NCBI GenBank assembly: GCA_023389745.1
Contig: JAEWED010000199.1
Coordinates: forward strand, 1 to 42,468
Reading direction: 5' to 3'
DNA: 42,468 nucleotides
From: Actinomycetes bacterium
GTDB taxonomy: Bacteria; Actinomycetota; Acidimicrobiia; Acidimicrobiales; Microtrichaceae
A program made the translations under genes and the position numbers. The notes beneath the pieces were generated by a model. That model was not told the origin of the DNA. It was given only the letters and a program-made list of their open reading frames with translations, and did not search any database. Of this stretch, positions 1 to 7,516 are shown piece by piece. The first letter of the stretch is position 1; each line of letters begins with the position of its first letter.

Positions 1-516
1 ACGCTGCACTGGGCACCAGCCGCCGGCGCGATCCCTGCCCGTCAGAGCAGCTCGGGCATCACTGCGACGGTCACGTACTCGGGCATCATGACCTCGATCA
101 TCCCGATCCCCGCAGGCATGACGTACCAGTCAGCCCGTCTGGTCGGCGGTGACGCCATCACCGACGTCGCGACGGTCACTTACTGCACGGCCTCCGGCGG
201 TGCCTGCGACGCCAACCTCACCGGCAACTACGACGGCACGACGTTGCCGTACGTGAAGGTGACGCTGCCGACGGTCACGGTGCCCGGCGGGCAGACCTTC
301 ACCATGCCGACCCTCGAGATGGACCTCGTGGCGTCAGGGGCTCCGGGCACGTCGTCGGGCTTCGCGCTCACGCAGTACCGCAACGTGACCCGAGCGAACG
401 CCGGCATCTTCGGCAACCAGGACGCGAACTTCGTCGGCTACCCGACGACGAGCGCGACGAGCGGCACGCCGCCGAAGGCGCCGCCGGCCATCCTCAAGTC
501 GGTCACGATCGACTGA
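1..516 (+). CDS. Hypothetical exported protein, C-terminal part (5' end outside window)
   Basis: The frame is open from the first base of the window to TGA at 514-516, so the gene most likely begins upstream; an internal ATG at 88 would give 142 residues but has no clear ribosome binding site. The visible 171 residues are rich in Thr, Ser, Gly, Ala and Val with few charged residues and contain a Cys pair (YCTASGGAC). This composition fits beta-sandwich extracellular or cell-envelope proteins of actinobacteria. No catalytic motif or membrane anchor is visible in the remaining part. I do not recognise the family. A strong hairpin terminator follows at 557-604. Confidence 0.6.
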   Translation, partial: TLHWAPAAGAIPARQSSSGITATVTYSGIMTSIIPIPAGMTYQSARLVGGDAITDVATVTYCTASGGACDANLTGNYDGTTLPYVKVTLPTVTVPGGQTFTMPTLEMDLVASGAPGTSSGFALTQYRNVTRANAGIFGNQDANFVGYPTTSATSGTPPKAPPAILKSVTID

Positions 517-556
517 GCGGGGCGACCTGAGCCGGTGGTCCGACACCGGAGTGCTG

Positions 557-604
557 CTGCCGGCGGATGCGATGCACATCGTGTCCGCCGGCAGTCGCCG
601 TTTT
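557..604 (+). terminator. Rho-independent-type terminator
   Basis: Perfect 11-bp arms, CTGCCGGCGGA at 557-567 and TCCGCCGGCAG at 584-594, around a 16-nt loop, with TTTT at 601-604 shortly after the stem. It lies 40 bases after the stop of the first gene on the same strand. Confidence 0.7.
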
Positions 605-656
605 CGGAGGTCCGTGTGGGAGGCCATCTCGGGCGACCGCCGGCCCCGCGGGTCGA

Positions 657-662
657 TACCGT
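657..662 (+). promoter_or_regulatory. -10 box (TACCGT) of a leaderless promoter for the GNAT gene
   Basis: TACCGT fits TANNNT and ends 7 bases before a GTG at 670. The same arrangement (TANNNT, 6-7 bases, start codon) recurs in front of several genes in this window, which supports GTG 670 as both transcription and translation start. Confidence 0.45.
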
Positions 663-669
663 GGTCGTC

Positions 670-1158
670 GTGACCGAACGCCCACAGGCAGCTCCCCGTC
701 TGGCCACGTCGGACGACGCTCCCGAGCTCGCCCGTCTGCTGCACGACTTCAACACCGAGTACGACTGGCCGAGCCCTGGCGTCGAGGTGCTCGCCGAGCG
801 GCTCTCCGGGTTGCTCGCCGGGAGCGACACCTTCGCGGTGCTGGCCGGGTCACCCGCGGTGGGTGCGGCGCTGGTGACGCTGCGACCGAACGTCTGGTAC
901 GAGGGGCCGGTCGCGGTGCTCGACGAGCTCTACGTCGAGCCGGAGCTGCGCAGCCAGGGCATCGGCGCCGCGCTGGTCGAGCGCTTCCTCGACATCGCCC
1001 GGGCGAGAGGCGTCGACCTGGTCGAGATCAACGTCGACGAGCCCGACGTCGACGCCCAGCGCTTCTACCGCCGTCACGGGTTCAGCGACACCGACGGCCC
1101 CGACGAGGATCGGGCCTTCTACTTCTACCGGGAGCTGGCACCGTCCGACGGCGGGTGA
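670..1158 (+). CDS. GNAT family N-acetyltransferase
   Basis: A 162-residue single-domain protein. The N-terminal strand and helix (RLATSDDAPELARLLHDF) are typical of GNAT folds. The acetyl-CoA pyrophosphate-binding segment is clear: LDELYVEPELRSQGIGAALVERF, matching the R/Q-x-x-G-x-G/A motif, and the C-terminal AQRFYRRHGFSDTD matches the motif-B tail (xxFYxxxGF). It should transfer an acetyl group from acetyl-CoA to an amine; the substrate cannot be told. The frame runs further upstream (to 535), but that extension covers the terminator hairpin. GTG 670 is chosen because a TACCGT -10 lies 7 bases before it; GTG 661 is an alternative. Confidence 0.85.
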   Translation: MTERPQAAPRLATSDDAPELARLLHDFNTEYDWPSPGVEVLAERLSGLLAGSDTFAVLAGSPAVGAALVTLRPNVWYEGPVAVLDELYVEPELRSQGIGAALVERFLDIARARGVDLVEINVDEPDVDAQRFYRRHGFSDTDGPDEDRAFYFYRELAPSDGG

Positions 1159-1183
1159 CCCCGGTGACGGCCGTCCCGGCAGC

Positions 1184-1753
1184 TCAGCCGTCGATCGGTC
1201 GCCAGCCGTGTCGGACCGTCGAGGTCACGGCCTCGACGGTGAAGTAGTGCCCCTGGCCTGGTTGGTCGTGCTCCCGAGAGATCGTGCGGTCGGTGAGCGC
1301 GCACCACCAGAGCGTTCCCACACCGCCGTGGCCGACGACCACCGTCTCGGTCCCGGTGGCCGCTGCGAGGACCGGGGCGAGCGACTCGACGATCCGGCGT
1401 TGTGCGTCGACGGCGCGTTCCCAACCCTCGGCCGAGCGCTCCGGGTGTGCGAAGAACCGGTCGGCCATAGCTTCGAACTCCGCCGGTGGCAGGAAGCCCG
1501 TCGCGGATCGGTCGTTCTCGCCGAGACCCTCGAGCACCTCGACGTCGAGACCCAGGTGCTCGGCCACGATCTGCGCGGTGCGGACCGCCTTGGTCTCGTC
1601 GCTCGAGACGACACGGCGCACCTCCGGGACCCACGGCTGAGCGAGCATCGCCCGCGCTCGCTGCTCGCCGCGCTCGGAGAGCGTCCAGCGTTCGACGGCG
1701 AGCGAAGGGTCGACGACGACGTCGGGATGTGTCACGTAGCGGAGCCAGCTCAT
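1184..1753 (-). CDS. Histidine phosphatase superfamily protein with altered RHG motif
   Basis: A 189-residue protein resembling phosphoglycerate-mutase-like phosphatases. The order of elements fits: N-terminal strand plus phosphohistidine site (LRYVTHPDV), then VVSSDETKAVRTAQIVAEHLG (the S-x-x-x-R-x-x-x-T-A segment), then TVVVGHGGVGTL carrying the second catalytic His. The usual Arg-His-Gly is Thr-His-Pro here: the nucleophilic His remains, but the Arg that helps bind phosphate is missing. Activity may be weak, changed or lost. The start is ATG 1753, preceded by GGCGGG; a longer reading is possible but overlaps the divergent gene. It ends 25 bases from the convergent GNAT gene; that gap holds the palindrome GACGGCCGTC (1166-1175), a possible weak shared terminator. 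Confidence 0.75.
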   Translation of the reverse strand: MSWLRYVTHPDVVVDPSLAVERWTLSERGEQRARAMLAQPWVPEVRRVVSSDETKAVRTAQIVAEHLGLDVEVLEGLGENDRSATGFLPPAEFEAMADRFFAHPERSAEGWERAVDAQRRIVESLAPVLAAATGTETVVVGHGGVGTLWWCALTDRTISREHDQPGQGHYFTVEAVTSTVRHGWRPIDG

Positions 1754-1802
1754 CCCGCCAGACTGCACGACCCCGGCGACGTCACGGTGCAACACTCCGG
1801 GC

Positions 1803-2234
1803 ATGGCCTCACTCGACGACATCAAGACGGCTGCCGCGGCGCTGTCGCCCCTCGCACACCTCGCGACCGTCGGCGCCGACGGCAGACCCGACGTGGTGCC
1901 CGTCCACCCGGCCTGGGAGGGCGACACGATGTGGATCATGGCGACCGCGGGCAGCGTCAAGGTCCGGAACCTGGCCGCCAGTCCACATGTCGCGCTGCAC
2001 TGGCAGGTGTCCGAGGCCGGCGACGGCGTCGAGCTGTGGGGCACGGCGAGCGTGTTCGACGACCTCGACACGAAGGTCCGGCTCTGGGACGGCGTGTTCG
2101 ACTACGACCTGAACCTGTTCTCGCCGGGTGGCCCCGCGGACTCGCCCGACACCGTGTTCATCGCGGTGCGACCGGAGCGCGCCCTGTCGATCAAGGCCTA
2201 CGGCGCCGGCGGACGGGAGACCTGGCGGGCGTGA
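1803..2234 (+). CDS. Pyridoxamine 5'-phosphate oxidase family (FMN/F420-binding split barrel) protein
   Basis: A 143-residue split-barrel protein. The N-terminal part (LSPLAHLATVGADGRPDVVPVHPAWEGDTMWI) is the classic strand pair of PPOX-like flavin- or F420-binding proteins. It is followed by KVRNLAASPHVALHW, which fits the K-x-R-N-L-x-x-x-P motif common to actinobacterial F420-dependent members, and ends in VRPERALSIKAYGAGGRETWR. The likely role is reduction of an unknown substrate or cofactor binding. It is transcribed divergently from the phosphatase-like gene with 49 bases between. AACACT six bases before ATG 1803 could be a leaderless -10. The last 44 bases overlap the 3' end of the convergent surface-protein gene. 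Confidence 0.85.
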   Translation: MASLDDIKTAAAALSPLAHLATVGADGRPDVVPVHPAWEGDTMWIMATAGSVKVRNLAASPHVALHWQVSEAGDGVELWGTASVFDDLDTKVRLWDGVFDYDLNLFSPGGPADSPDTVFIAVRPERALSIKAYGAGGRETWRA

Positions 2235-4383
2235 GCCCCGCCAGCAGCAGACCGCCGGCCAGGAGCAGCAGCGACACCGTCAGCCACCGAACCAGGGACG
2301 AGCCGGTGAACGCGAGCGCAGCGGGCGGGCGACCGGATGCGTTCGTCGCAGACGGCTGGCCGGCCGACCCGGCCGACGCGGGCGGCGGTGCAGCGGCAGC
2401 GGTCACCGGCATCGTCGCCGAGTTCGCGACGACGATCCCGTCGACGCTCGCGTCGACGGTGCACTCGTAGGACGATCCGCCGACCAACCCGACGACACCC
2501 AGCGTGGTGTCGACCGAGGTCGCGACCGCGCTCGTCAGCGTGGTCGCACCCGGCGCCGAACAGGACACCTGGTAGGTGAGCGGCACCGCGTCGGCCTGAG
2601 CCTCGACCGGCGACCCGCCGGCGCCCTGTGCGTCCGCGCCGTCGCCGTCGAGCAGTTCGGGCGCGGTGAACGAGAACGTCGCCACGTCGTCGGCGGTCGA
2701 TGCGACCTCGGCGGCGACCATCGCGCAGCCGAAGCAGAAGTCGGCGTCGAACCGCTCCCCGGAGACGACGTCGACCAGCTCGGCGCCCTGCTCGATGGGA
2801 TCGGGTCCGGTGTCGTCGTCGGGAACGTGCAGCACCTCGCCGCCGAACCACTGCGCGGGGTAGGCGACCGACGGCACCGATGGATCCACGACCCGGAGCT
2901 CGACGTCGCCCTTGCCGCAGGCGACGTAGCCGAGCGCCCAGGTGCCCGAGCCGACGCCGGTCACCGTGAAGGTCCCGTCGGTCGCCGTCGCGGCGATCCG
3001 GACCGGACCGAACGCCAGATAGGCCACGACGCAGATGCCGGCCATGGGCTCGCCGCGCACGTTCGTGACCCGTCCGCCGACGGTCCCGGGAGCCCCGTCG
3101 GCGAGCTCGACCGACACGTCGTGCACGTCCTCGCCGAGCTCGACGTGCAGCGGGACGGCCGAGGAGCGTGACGTGCCTCCGCCCCACCACACACCGACGT
3201 GGTCGGGCAGGTCGGAGCAGTCGACGAACTGGACGCGGAACGAACCGGTGCGGGCGAGCTCCAGGCGGTAGTCGCCGTCGTCCTCGGTGCGGGTCGAGGC
3301 GACGACACCCCGATCGTCGGAGGCCTGCACGCAGACCTCGCCGAGCGGGCCGGAGCGGTCGGTGACGCGGCCGCTCACCGTGCCGGTGGTCGTCTCGCCG
3401 CGTGACAGCTGGGCGTCCAGGTCCGAGAGCACGACGCCGGCTCCGAGGTGCAGCACCCGGGCGTCGCCGGGGTTGCCCGCGTCGAGGTACCACTCGGTCC
3501 CGTAGCCGGAGCCGTTGCAGTCGCTGAGCTCGACGACCGCGTCGACCGGCGGCAGCGCCCCGATGCGATAGCTGCCGTCGGCCGAGGTCGTGGTGTCGCC
3601 GATGCGGTCACCGAGCGAGCTCCCGACCCGTTCGTACGCCGCGACGCAGATGCCGCCCAGTGGGGAGCCGGCGGTGTCGGTGACCGTGCCCAGGACCCGG
3701 GCCCCCTCGACCATCCACGCGTCGACCGACCCGTGCTCGGTGCCGTCCGCGGCCGACAGCGACAGCCTGTCCGCCGACGACGCGGTCCACGCGGACTTCC
3801 AGAACTGGACGGGCAGATCGGACCCGGCGGGGCCGTCGAAGCGGACCGAGTACTCGCCGTCGGGCAGCGGGCTGGTGCGGTAGGTGCCGTCCGGGCCGGT
3901 GATCGCCCCCGAGGACACCGAGCCGTCGAGCGCCGCGACGTGGACCGACGCGTCGGCCAGCCCGGTCCCGTCGTGGTGGACCGTGCCGCTCACCGACACG
4001 CCGGTCTGCATCGTGACGGGGCCCAGCGTCAGGTCGCCGTCGATGATCGTGACCGGTTCCGCGTCGTTCGGTGCGGTCCGGCCGGACCACCACTGCGTGA
4101 CGTGGGTCGGGGTGGTGGCGCAGTCGGTGAAGCGGACCGTGTGCGAGCCGGCGTCGATCGGGATGACGTAGGTGCCGTTCCCGTCGGTGACGGTCTAGCC
4201 GGTGGGCGTGGAGCCCGCTTCGGTGGTGACGCAGATCGAGGCCAGCGGCGCGCCGTCCCGGTCGAGGACCGTGCCACTCAGCTCGAACTCGGGGGCCGCC
4301 GTCGCCGACGGTGCGAGCGCGGCGATGGTCAGGCAGGCCACGGCCACACCGACGGCCGAGCGCGTGAGTCGTTTCCTCTCCAT
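2191..4383 (-). pseudogene. LAFTG-anchored surface protein with repeated carboxypeptidase-regulatory-like domains, interrupted by in-frame TAG
   Basis: The reading frame starts at ATG 4383 with a clear signal peptide (positively charged MERKRLTR, hydrophobic core, ATAAPEF cleavage region). Reading stops at TAG (complement 4195-4197) after 62 residues, then continues in the same frame (TVTDGNGTYVIP...) to TGA at 2191. The part after the TAG keeps the same domain type as the part before it: about five CarboxypepD-regulatory/SpaA-like repeats, each with V-x-F-x-D/x-C and a Trp-rich end, then a fibronectin-like segment with two Cys. The C-terminus has PAALAFTG, a hydrophobic helix and RRRRRP, a sorting signal of the LAxTG class used by class E sortases. 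A product restarted after the stop (for example at ATG 4011) would lack the signal peptide. Nonsense mutation, suppression or a base-call error are all possible. Confidence 0.7.
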
Positions 4384-4424
4384 ACCGTTCCGTCGGCAAC
4401 GACTCTGCCGAGATGAAGAGTTTT

Positions 4425-4437
4425 ACTCAGGGTGAGT
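4425..4437. promoter_or_regulatory. Palindrome ACTCA-GGG-TGAGT upstream of the surface protein
   Basis: Perfect 5-bp arms at 4425-4429 and 4433-4437, about 42 bases upstream of ATG 4383. The AT-rich TAAAAC on the minus strand partly overlaps it and might be a -10. This is a candidate operator; no regulator is assigned. Confidence 0.25.
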
Positions 4438-4475
4438 GCGGGATCGGGTGCCCGGGCTGGACCGGGGCAGCGGCG

Positions 4476-5741
4476 TCAGGCGGTGCCGACGCGGGCGGTC
4501 GGCGTGAACCGGACCGGCAGCCGCTTGATCCCGCCCACCAGCGGCACGCCCGCGGCCTCGAGGTAGGTCGGCTCGCCGACGACCTCGATGTCGGGCAGTC
4601 GGGTCAGCAGCTGCCGGAAGACGACCGAGAGCTCGCGTCGTGCCAGGTGTGCGCCCAGGCAGAAGTGCGGGCCGGGGCCACCGAAGCCGACGTGGGGGTT
4701 CGGGTCGCGGCGCACGTCGAAGCGCTCCGGGTCGTCGAACACGCGGGGGTCGCGGTTGGCCGCGCCGTAGAACAGCACGAGCTTGTCGCCCTCGTCGAAG
4801 TCCTGGCCGGACAGGGTGAGCGGCCGGGTGACGGTGCGCCGCATGAACGTGACCGGCGACGCCATGCGCACGATCTCCTCGACGGCGGTGGCGGTCACGC
4901 CCTCGAGGTCGTCCTGCCAGATGCGCCGCTGCTCGGGGTGCTGGGCCAGCAGGTGCATGCCGATGCTGGTCGCGGTCCGGGTGGTGTCGTTGCCGGCCAC
5001 GGCCAGCAGGATGAAGAACGGTGCGATCTCCTCGGGGGCGAGCATGTCCTCGCCGATGTCGTTGTGCACGAGCGCCGAGGTCAGGTCGTCCTGCGGGTTC
5101 TTGCGGCGCTCCTCGGCCAGCTCGCCCATGAGCGTGGTGAGGGTCATGCCGGCGGTCAGCAGCGCGGTGACGATGTCGTCGGAGCCGCCCATCATCTCGG
5201 GGTCGCCGGCGCCGAGGATCACGTTCGTCGCGTCGAGCACGGTGCCGAACTCGCTGCGGGGGATGCCCATCATGTCGCAGATGACCAGCAGCGGGAACGG
5301 CTGCGAGAGCGCTTCGACCAGGTCGACCTCGCCCTTCTCGCAGATGTCGTCGATGACCTCGGTGCAGATGGTCTCGACGGAGTCCAGCACGCCCTGCAGC
5401 GCCCGCGGCGTGAACGAGCGTGCGACGATGCCGCGCTGACGGGCGTGGCGCGGGTCGTCCATGGTGATGAACGAGCCGAAGAACTCCATCGCCTCGGTGG
5501 GCATGTCGGCGATCGAGATCGAGCCCTTGCCCGAGCAGTAGTCCGCGGGGTGGCGGCTGATCTCGACGACCTCTGCGTAGCGCGTGACGGCGTAGAACTC
5601 GTCGGGCACCCCGGTGAGCGGGTTCTCGGAGCGGGCTGCGGTGAAGGGGCCCTGCTCGCGCAGAGCGGCGAAGTCGGCCATGCGCTCGTCGAGCGAACGG
5701 CGCCAGAACGCCGCGGTGCCGAGATCCAGGTGGTCGGTCAT
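4476..5741 (-). CDS. Cytochrome P450
   Basis: A 421-residue soluble bacterial P450 of usual length. Visible motifs: I-helix oxygen-activation segment AGNDTTR (residues 249-255), K-helix ExxR as E289-x-x-R292, and the haem-binding loop FGGPGPHFCLG (353-363) with the cysteine ligand C361. It should hydroxylate an organic substrate using electrons from a ferredoxin and reductase, which are not encoded nearby. The sequence around MDDPRHARQRGIVARSFTPRAL resembles P450s from mycobacteria and relatives that act on lipids or steroids, but the substrate is not predictable. ATG 5741 has a good ribosome binding site (GGGGGA). It lies 26 bases downstream of the TetR gene on the same strand, so the two are probably co-transcribed and the regulator may control it. 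Confidence 0.95.
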   Translation of the reverse strand: MTDHLDLGTAAFWRRSLDERMADFAALREQGPFTAARSENPLTGVPDEFYAVTRYAEVVEISRHPADYCSGKGSISIADMPTEAMEFFGSFITMDDPRHARQRGIVARSFTPRALQGVLDSVETICTEVIDDICEKGEVDLVEALSQPFPLLVICDMMGIPRSEFGTVLDATNVILGAGDPEMMGGSDDIVTALLTAGMTLTTLMGELAEERRKNPQDDLTSALVHNDIGEDMLAPEEIAPFFILLAVAGNDTTRTATSIGMHLLAQHPEQRRIWQDDLEGVTATAVEEIVRMASPVTFMRRTVTRPLTLSGQDFDEGDKLVLFYGAANRDPRVFDDPERFDVRRDPNPHVGFGGPGPHFCLGAHLARRELSVVFRQLLTRLPDIEVVGEPTYLEAAGVPLVGGIKRLPVRFTPTARVGTA

Positions 5742-5767
5742 GTCGTGTCCCCCGAGTTCGTGTGCGA

Positions 5768-6565
5768 TCACGTTAGGCGATCGCTGCTCGCATTTCTGTG
5801 CCGTGTGCCCGTGCCCGTGCTGGTGCCCGCGCGGGTGCCAACGCGTGTGCCAGCGCGGGTGCGCTGATCCAGGCCGTTGAGGAACGTCTCGAGCCCGAAG
5901 TCGAACACGGCGTCGGCGCCGGGCGGTGCCGGTCCTGCCAGGGGAGGGCTCCCGGCGACGCCCTGCCCGCTCGCATCGTCGGCCAGGCTCTGGCCGGCGC
6001 GACTGGTGTCGAAGTAGACGGTGCCGAGCACGAAGTCGATCAGCGCCAGGACCGCGGCGGTCGCGACCTCGGGCGGGTGACCGGCGTCGATCGCTGCGAC
6101 CAGCCCGACCTCGACGCCGCGCAGCGCGTTCGGTCCCAGCAGCGGGGCCGCGGTCAACGCCGGGAGCAGCTGGTCGTGGTCGAGCAGCACCCGTCGCAGC
6201 TCGTGGGCCAGCCACGCCATCCGCTCGCGACCCGACAGCTCGGGGTCGGGCAGGACGACCTCTCCGATGACCTGGTCGGCCATCAGCACCACGAGCTCGT
6301 CGCGGCTCGCGACGTGGCGGTAGAGCGAGGCGCTGCCGGTGTCGAGCTCGTCGCCGATGCGTCGGACGGTCAACGCCGCCAGTCCCTCGTCGTCGACGAG
6401 CTGGATCGCGGTCTCGACGATGCGCTCGACGGTGATGCCGTCCGCCCGTGGCCGTCGCCGCGCCGCCCGCTCGTCCCTGGCCGCCCACCAGGCCGCGCTG
6501 CCGGGGACCTGACCGGCGTCGGTGCCGGTGGCGGAGGCGCCGATCGGGTCGTCGCCGGTGGACAT
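5768..6565 (-). CDS. TetR family transcriptional regulator
   Basis: A 265-residue regulator. The N-terminal helix-turn-helix is clear: ITVERIVETAIQLVDDEGLAALTVRRIGDEL followed by TGSASLYRHVASRDELVVLMAD. The C-terminal part resembles the TetR_C-type ligand-binding domain. ATG 6565 is preceded by TACGAT and six bases, a leaderless promoter. The last ~20 residues (RTRAGTRVGTRAGTSTGTGT) are a low-complexity tail encoded by about ten hexanucleotide repeats (5805-5864), probably a recent expansion. It is followed 26 bases later by the P450 gene and probably regulates it and itself; it could also influence the divergent ABC operon, with which it shares the 145-base intergenic region. Confidence 0.9.
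   Translation of the reverse strand: MSTGDDPIGASATGTDAGQVPGSAAWWAARDERAARRRPRADGITVERIVETAIQLVDDEGLAALTVRRIGDELDTGSASLYRHVASRDELVVLMADQVIGEVVLPDPELSGRERMAWLAHELRRVLLDHDQLLPALTAAPLLGPNALRGVEVGLVAAIDAGHPPEVATAAVLALIDFVLGTVYFDTSRAGQSLADDASGQGVAGSPPLAGPAPPGADAVFDFGLETFLNGLDQRTRAGTRVGTRAGTSTGTGTRHRNASSDRLT
5805..5864. repeat. Hexanucleotide tandem repeat (GTGCCC-like, about 10 units) in the 3' end of the tetR-like gene
   Basis: Ten consecutive hexamers, variants of GTGCCC/GTGCCA/GCGCGG. They encode the Gly-Thr/Arg-Ala-rich tail of the regulator. Unit length is a multiple of three, so changes in copy number keep the frame. Confidence 0.75.
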
Positions 6566-6571
6566 CGCAGC

Positions 6572-6577
6572 ATCGTA
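6572..6577 (-). promoter_or_regulatory. -10 box (TACGAT) of the leaderless tetR-like promoter
   Basis: TACGAT on the minus strand, followed by six bases and ATG 6565. It matches the TANNNT-N6-start pattern seen elsewhere in the window. Confidence 0.55.
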
Positions 6578-6615
6578 GGACCCCCGCTCGAGGCCCGTCG
6601 GTGTCCCTCTGACCC

Positions 6616-6638
6616 CCTGTGTGTAACAGGCCCGAGAA
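6616..6638 (+). promoter_or_regulatory. Conserved upstream element of operon 1: GTGTAACAG-N4-GAGAA (GlnR-like half-box)
   Basis: GTGTAACAG (6621-6629) plus GAGAA (6634-6638) recur on the minus strand at 30524-30507, at the same distance from the start of operon 2 (90 versus 89 bases). Read as GTAAC-n6-GAGAA it resembles the GTnAC-n6-GaAAc half-box of actinobacterial GlnR, and AC/AA-containing five-mers continue at 11-base spacing (CGGAC 6645, TGAAG 6656, TTAAC 6667). The 5' part also forms the palindrome CCTGT-N5-ACAGG (6616-6630). The repetition is seen directly; binding by GlnR is inferred, and the cluster's own GntR-type protein is an alternative. Confidence 0.5.
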
Positions 6639-6698
6639 GAGCGCCGGACCAACGGTGAAGAGGGCGTTAACACCGCAGACTTCGCCGGAATCGACCCT

Positions 6699-6704
6699 TA
6701 CTGT
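6699..6704 (+). promoter_or_regulatory. -10 box (TACTGT) of the leaderless operon 1 promoter
   Basis: TACTGT ends six bases before ATG 6711, and there is no Shine-Dalgarno sequence. Operon 2 has the identical hexamer and spacing at 30447-30442. Confidence 0.6.
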
Positions 6705-6710
6705 CCCGGC

Positions 6711-7451
6711 ATGCCTGAAGCACCACGCCCCCTGGTGGCATTCCACCATGTCGGTCGCACCTTCGGTTCCGTCGAGGCGTTGGCCCCCTGCGAGCTGAGC
6801 GTCCCCCGCGGCGAGTTCGTGTCGATCATCGGCCCGTCCGGCTGCGGCAAGTCGACGCTCCTGCGGCTCGCCTCGGGACTCGATCACCCGACCGTCGGCT
6901 CGATCGAGCTCGCCACGGACAGCATCGGCTACGTCTTCCAGGACGCGACGTTGATGCCGTGGCGTTCGGTGCGGCGCAACGTCGGCCTGCTCGCCGAGCT
7001 GAAGGGGCGGCCCTCGCACGTCGTCAAGGCGGCCGTCGACGAGGCGCTCGAGACCGTCGGCCTCACCGACTTCGCCGACCACCTGCCCCACCAGCTGTCG
7101 GGTGGCATGAAGATGCGGGTGTCGCTCGCTCGCTCCCTCGTGCTCGATCCGGAGATCTTCCTCTTCGACGAGCCCTTCGGAGCGCTCGACGAGTTCACCC
7201 GGGCACGGCTGAACCTCGTGCTCCAGGAGCTCTTCCTCGAGCACCGATTCGCCGGACTGTTCGTCACGCACTCGGTCGAGGAGGCCGTGTTCCTCGCCAG
7301 TCGGGTCGTCGTCATGTCGGCCCGTCCGGGTCGCATCGTCGAGGAGGTCGAGGTGCCCTTCGACTTCCCCCGCGAGCTGGAGCTCCGCTACGAGCCGGAG
7401 TTCGCAGCCTGCGCCGGCCACGTCGCCAAAGCGCTGGAGGCCGCATCATGA
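6711..7451 (+). CDS. ABC transporter ATP-binding protein, nitrate/sulfonate/taurine type
   Basis: A 246-residue ATPase of the SsuB/TauB/NrtD type. Walker A GPSGCGKST (residues 41-49), Q-loop VFQDATLMPW, signature LSGGMKMRVSLARS, Walker B IFLFDEPFGALD and the H-loop FVTHSVEEA are all intact. It should energise import through the permease and binding protein encoded next. It is the first gene of a nine-gene operon; the ATG has no ribosome binding site but a TACTGT -10 six bases upstream, so the mRNA is probably leaderless. Its TGA overlaps the ATG of a 19-codon mini-ORF. Family members import taurine, sulfonates, nitrate, pyrimidine precursors or other small organic molecules. Confidence 0.95.
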   Translation: MPEAPRPLVAFHHVGRTFGSVEALAPCELSVPRGEFVSIIGPSGCGKSTLLRLASGLDHPTVGSIELATDSIGYVFQDATLMPWRSVRRNVGLLAELKGRPSHVVKAAVDEALETVGLTDFADHLPHQLSGGMKMRVSLARSLVLDPEIFLFDEPFGALDEFTRARLNLVLQELFLEHRFAGLFVTHSVEEAVFLASRVVVMSARPGRIVEEVEVPFDFPRELELRYEPEFAACAGHVAKALEAAS

Positions 7452-7516
7452 GCACCGTCCGTTGGTTCCCTCGCACCGTGGTGCCGTCGACGGGGGCCGC
7501 ATCGTGAGCACCGTCC
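7440..7516 (+). repeat. Direct repeat GGCCGCATC(A/G)TGAGCACCGTCCG around the permease start
   Basis: The copy at about 7439-7459 and the copy at about 7495-7515 differ by one base (A/G in the start codon) and lie 56 bases apart. Each contains a start codon overlapping a stop. Confidence 0.65.
7448..7507 (+). CDS. 19-codon mini-ORF between ABC ATPase and permease genes
   Basis: ATG 7448 overlaps the ATPase stop (ATGA) and opens MSTVRWFPRTVVPSTGAAS, ending at TGA 7505-7507, which overlaps the GTG start of the permease (GTGA). The first four codons copy the permease start (MSTVR versus VSTVR) because about 21 bases are duplicated 56 bases apart, an offset that shifts the frame. It is probably a by-product of a small duplication that keeps ribosomes coupled; a functional peptide is unproven. 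Confidence 0.3.
   Translation: MSTVRWFPRTVVPSTGAAS

Noticed and set aside
1208..2470. Plus-strand 420-codon open frame through the phosphatase-like gene
   Set aside because: It runs antisense to the phosphatase-like gene and across the PPOX-like gene in another frame, with Arg-rich low-complexity sequence; a shadow frame.
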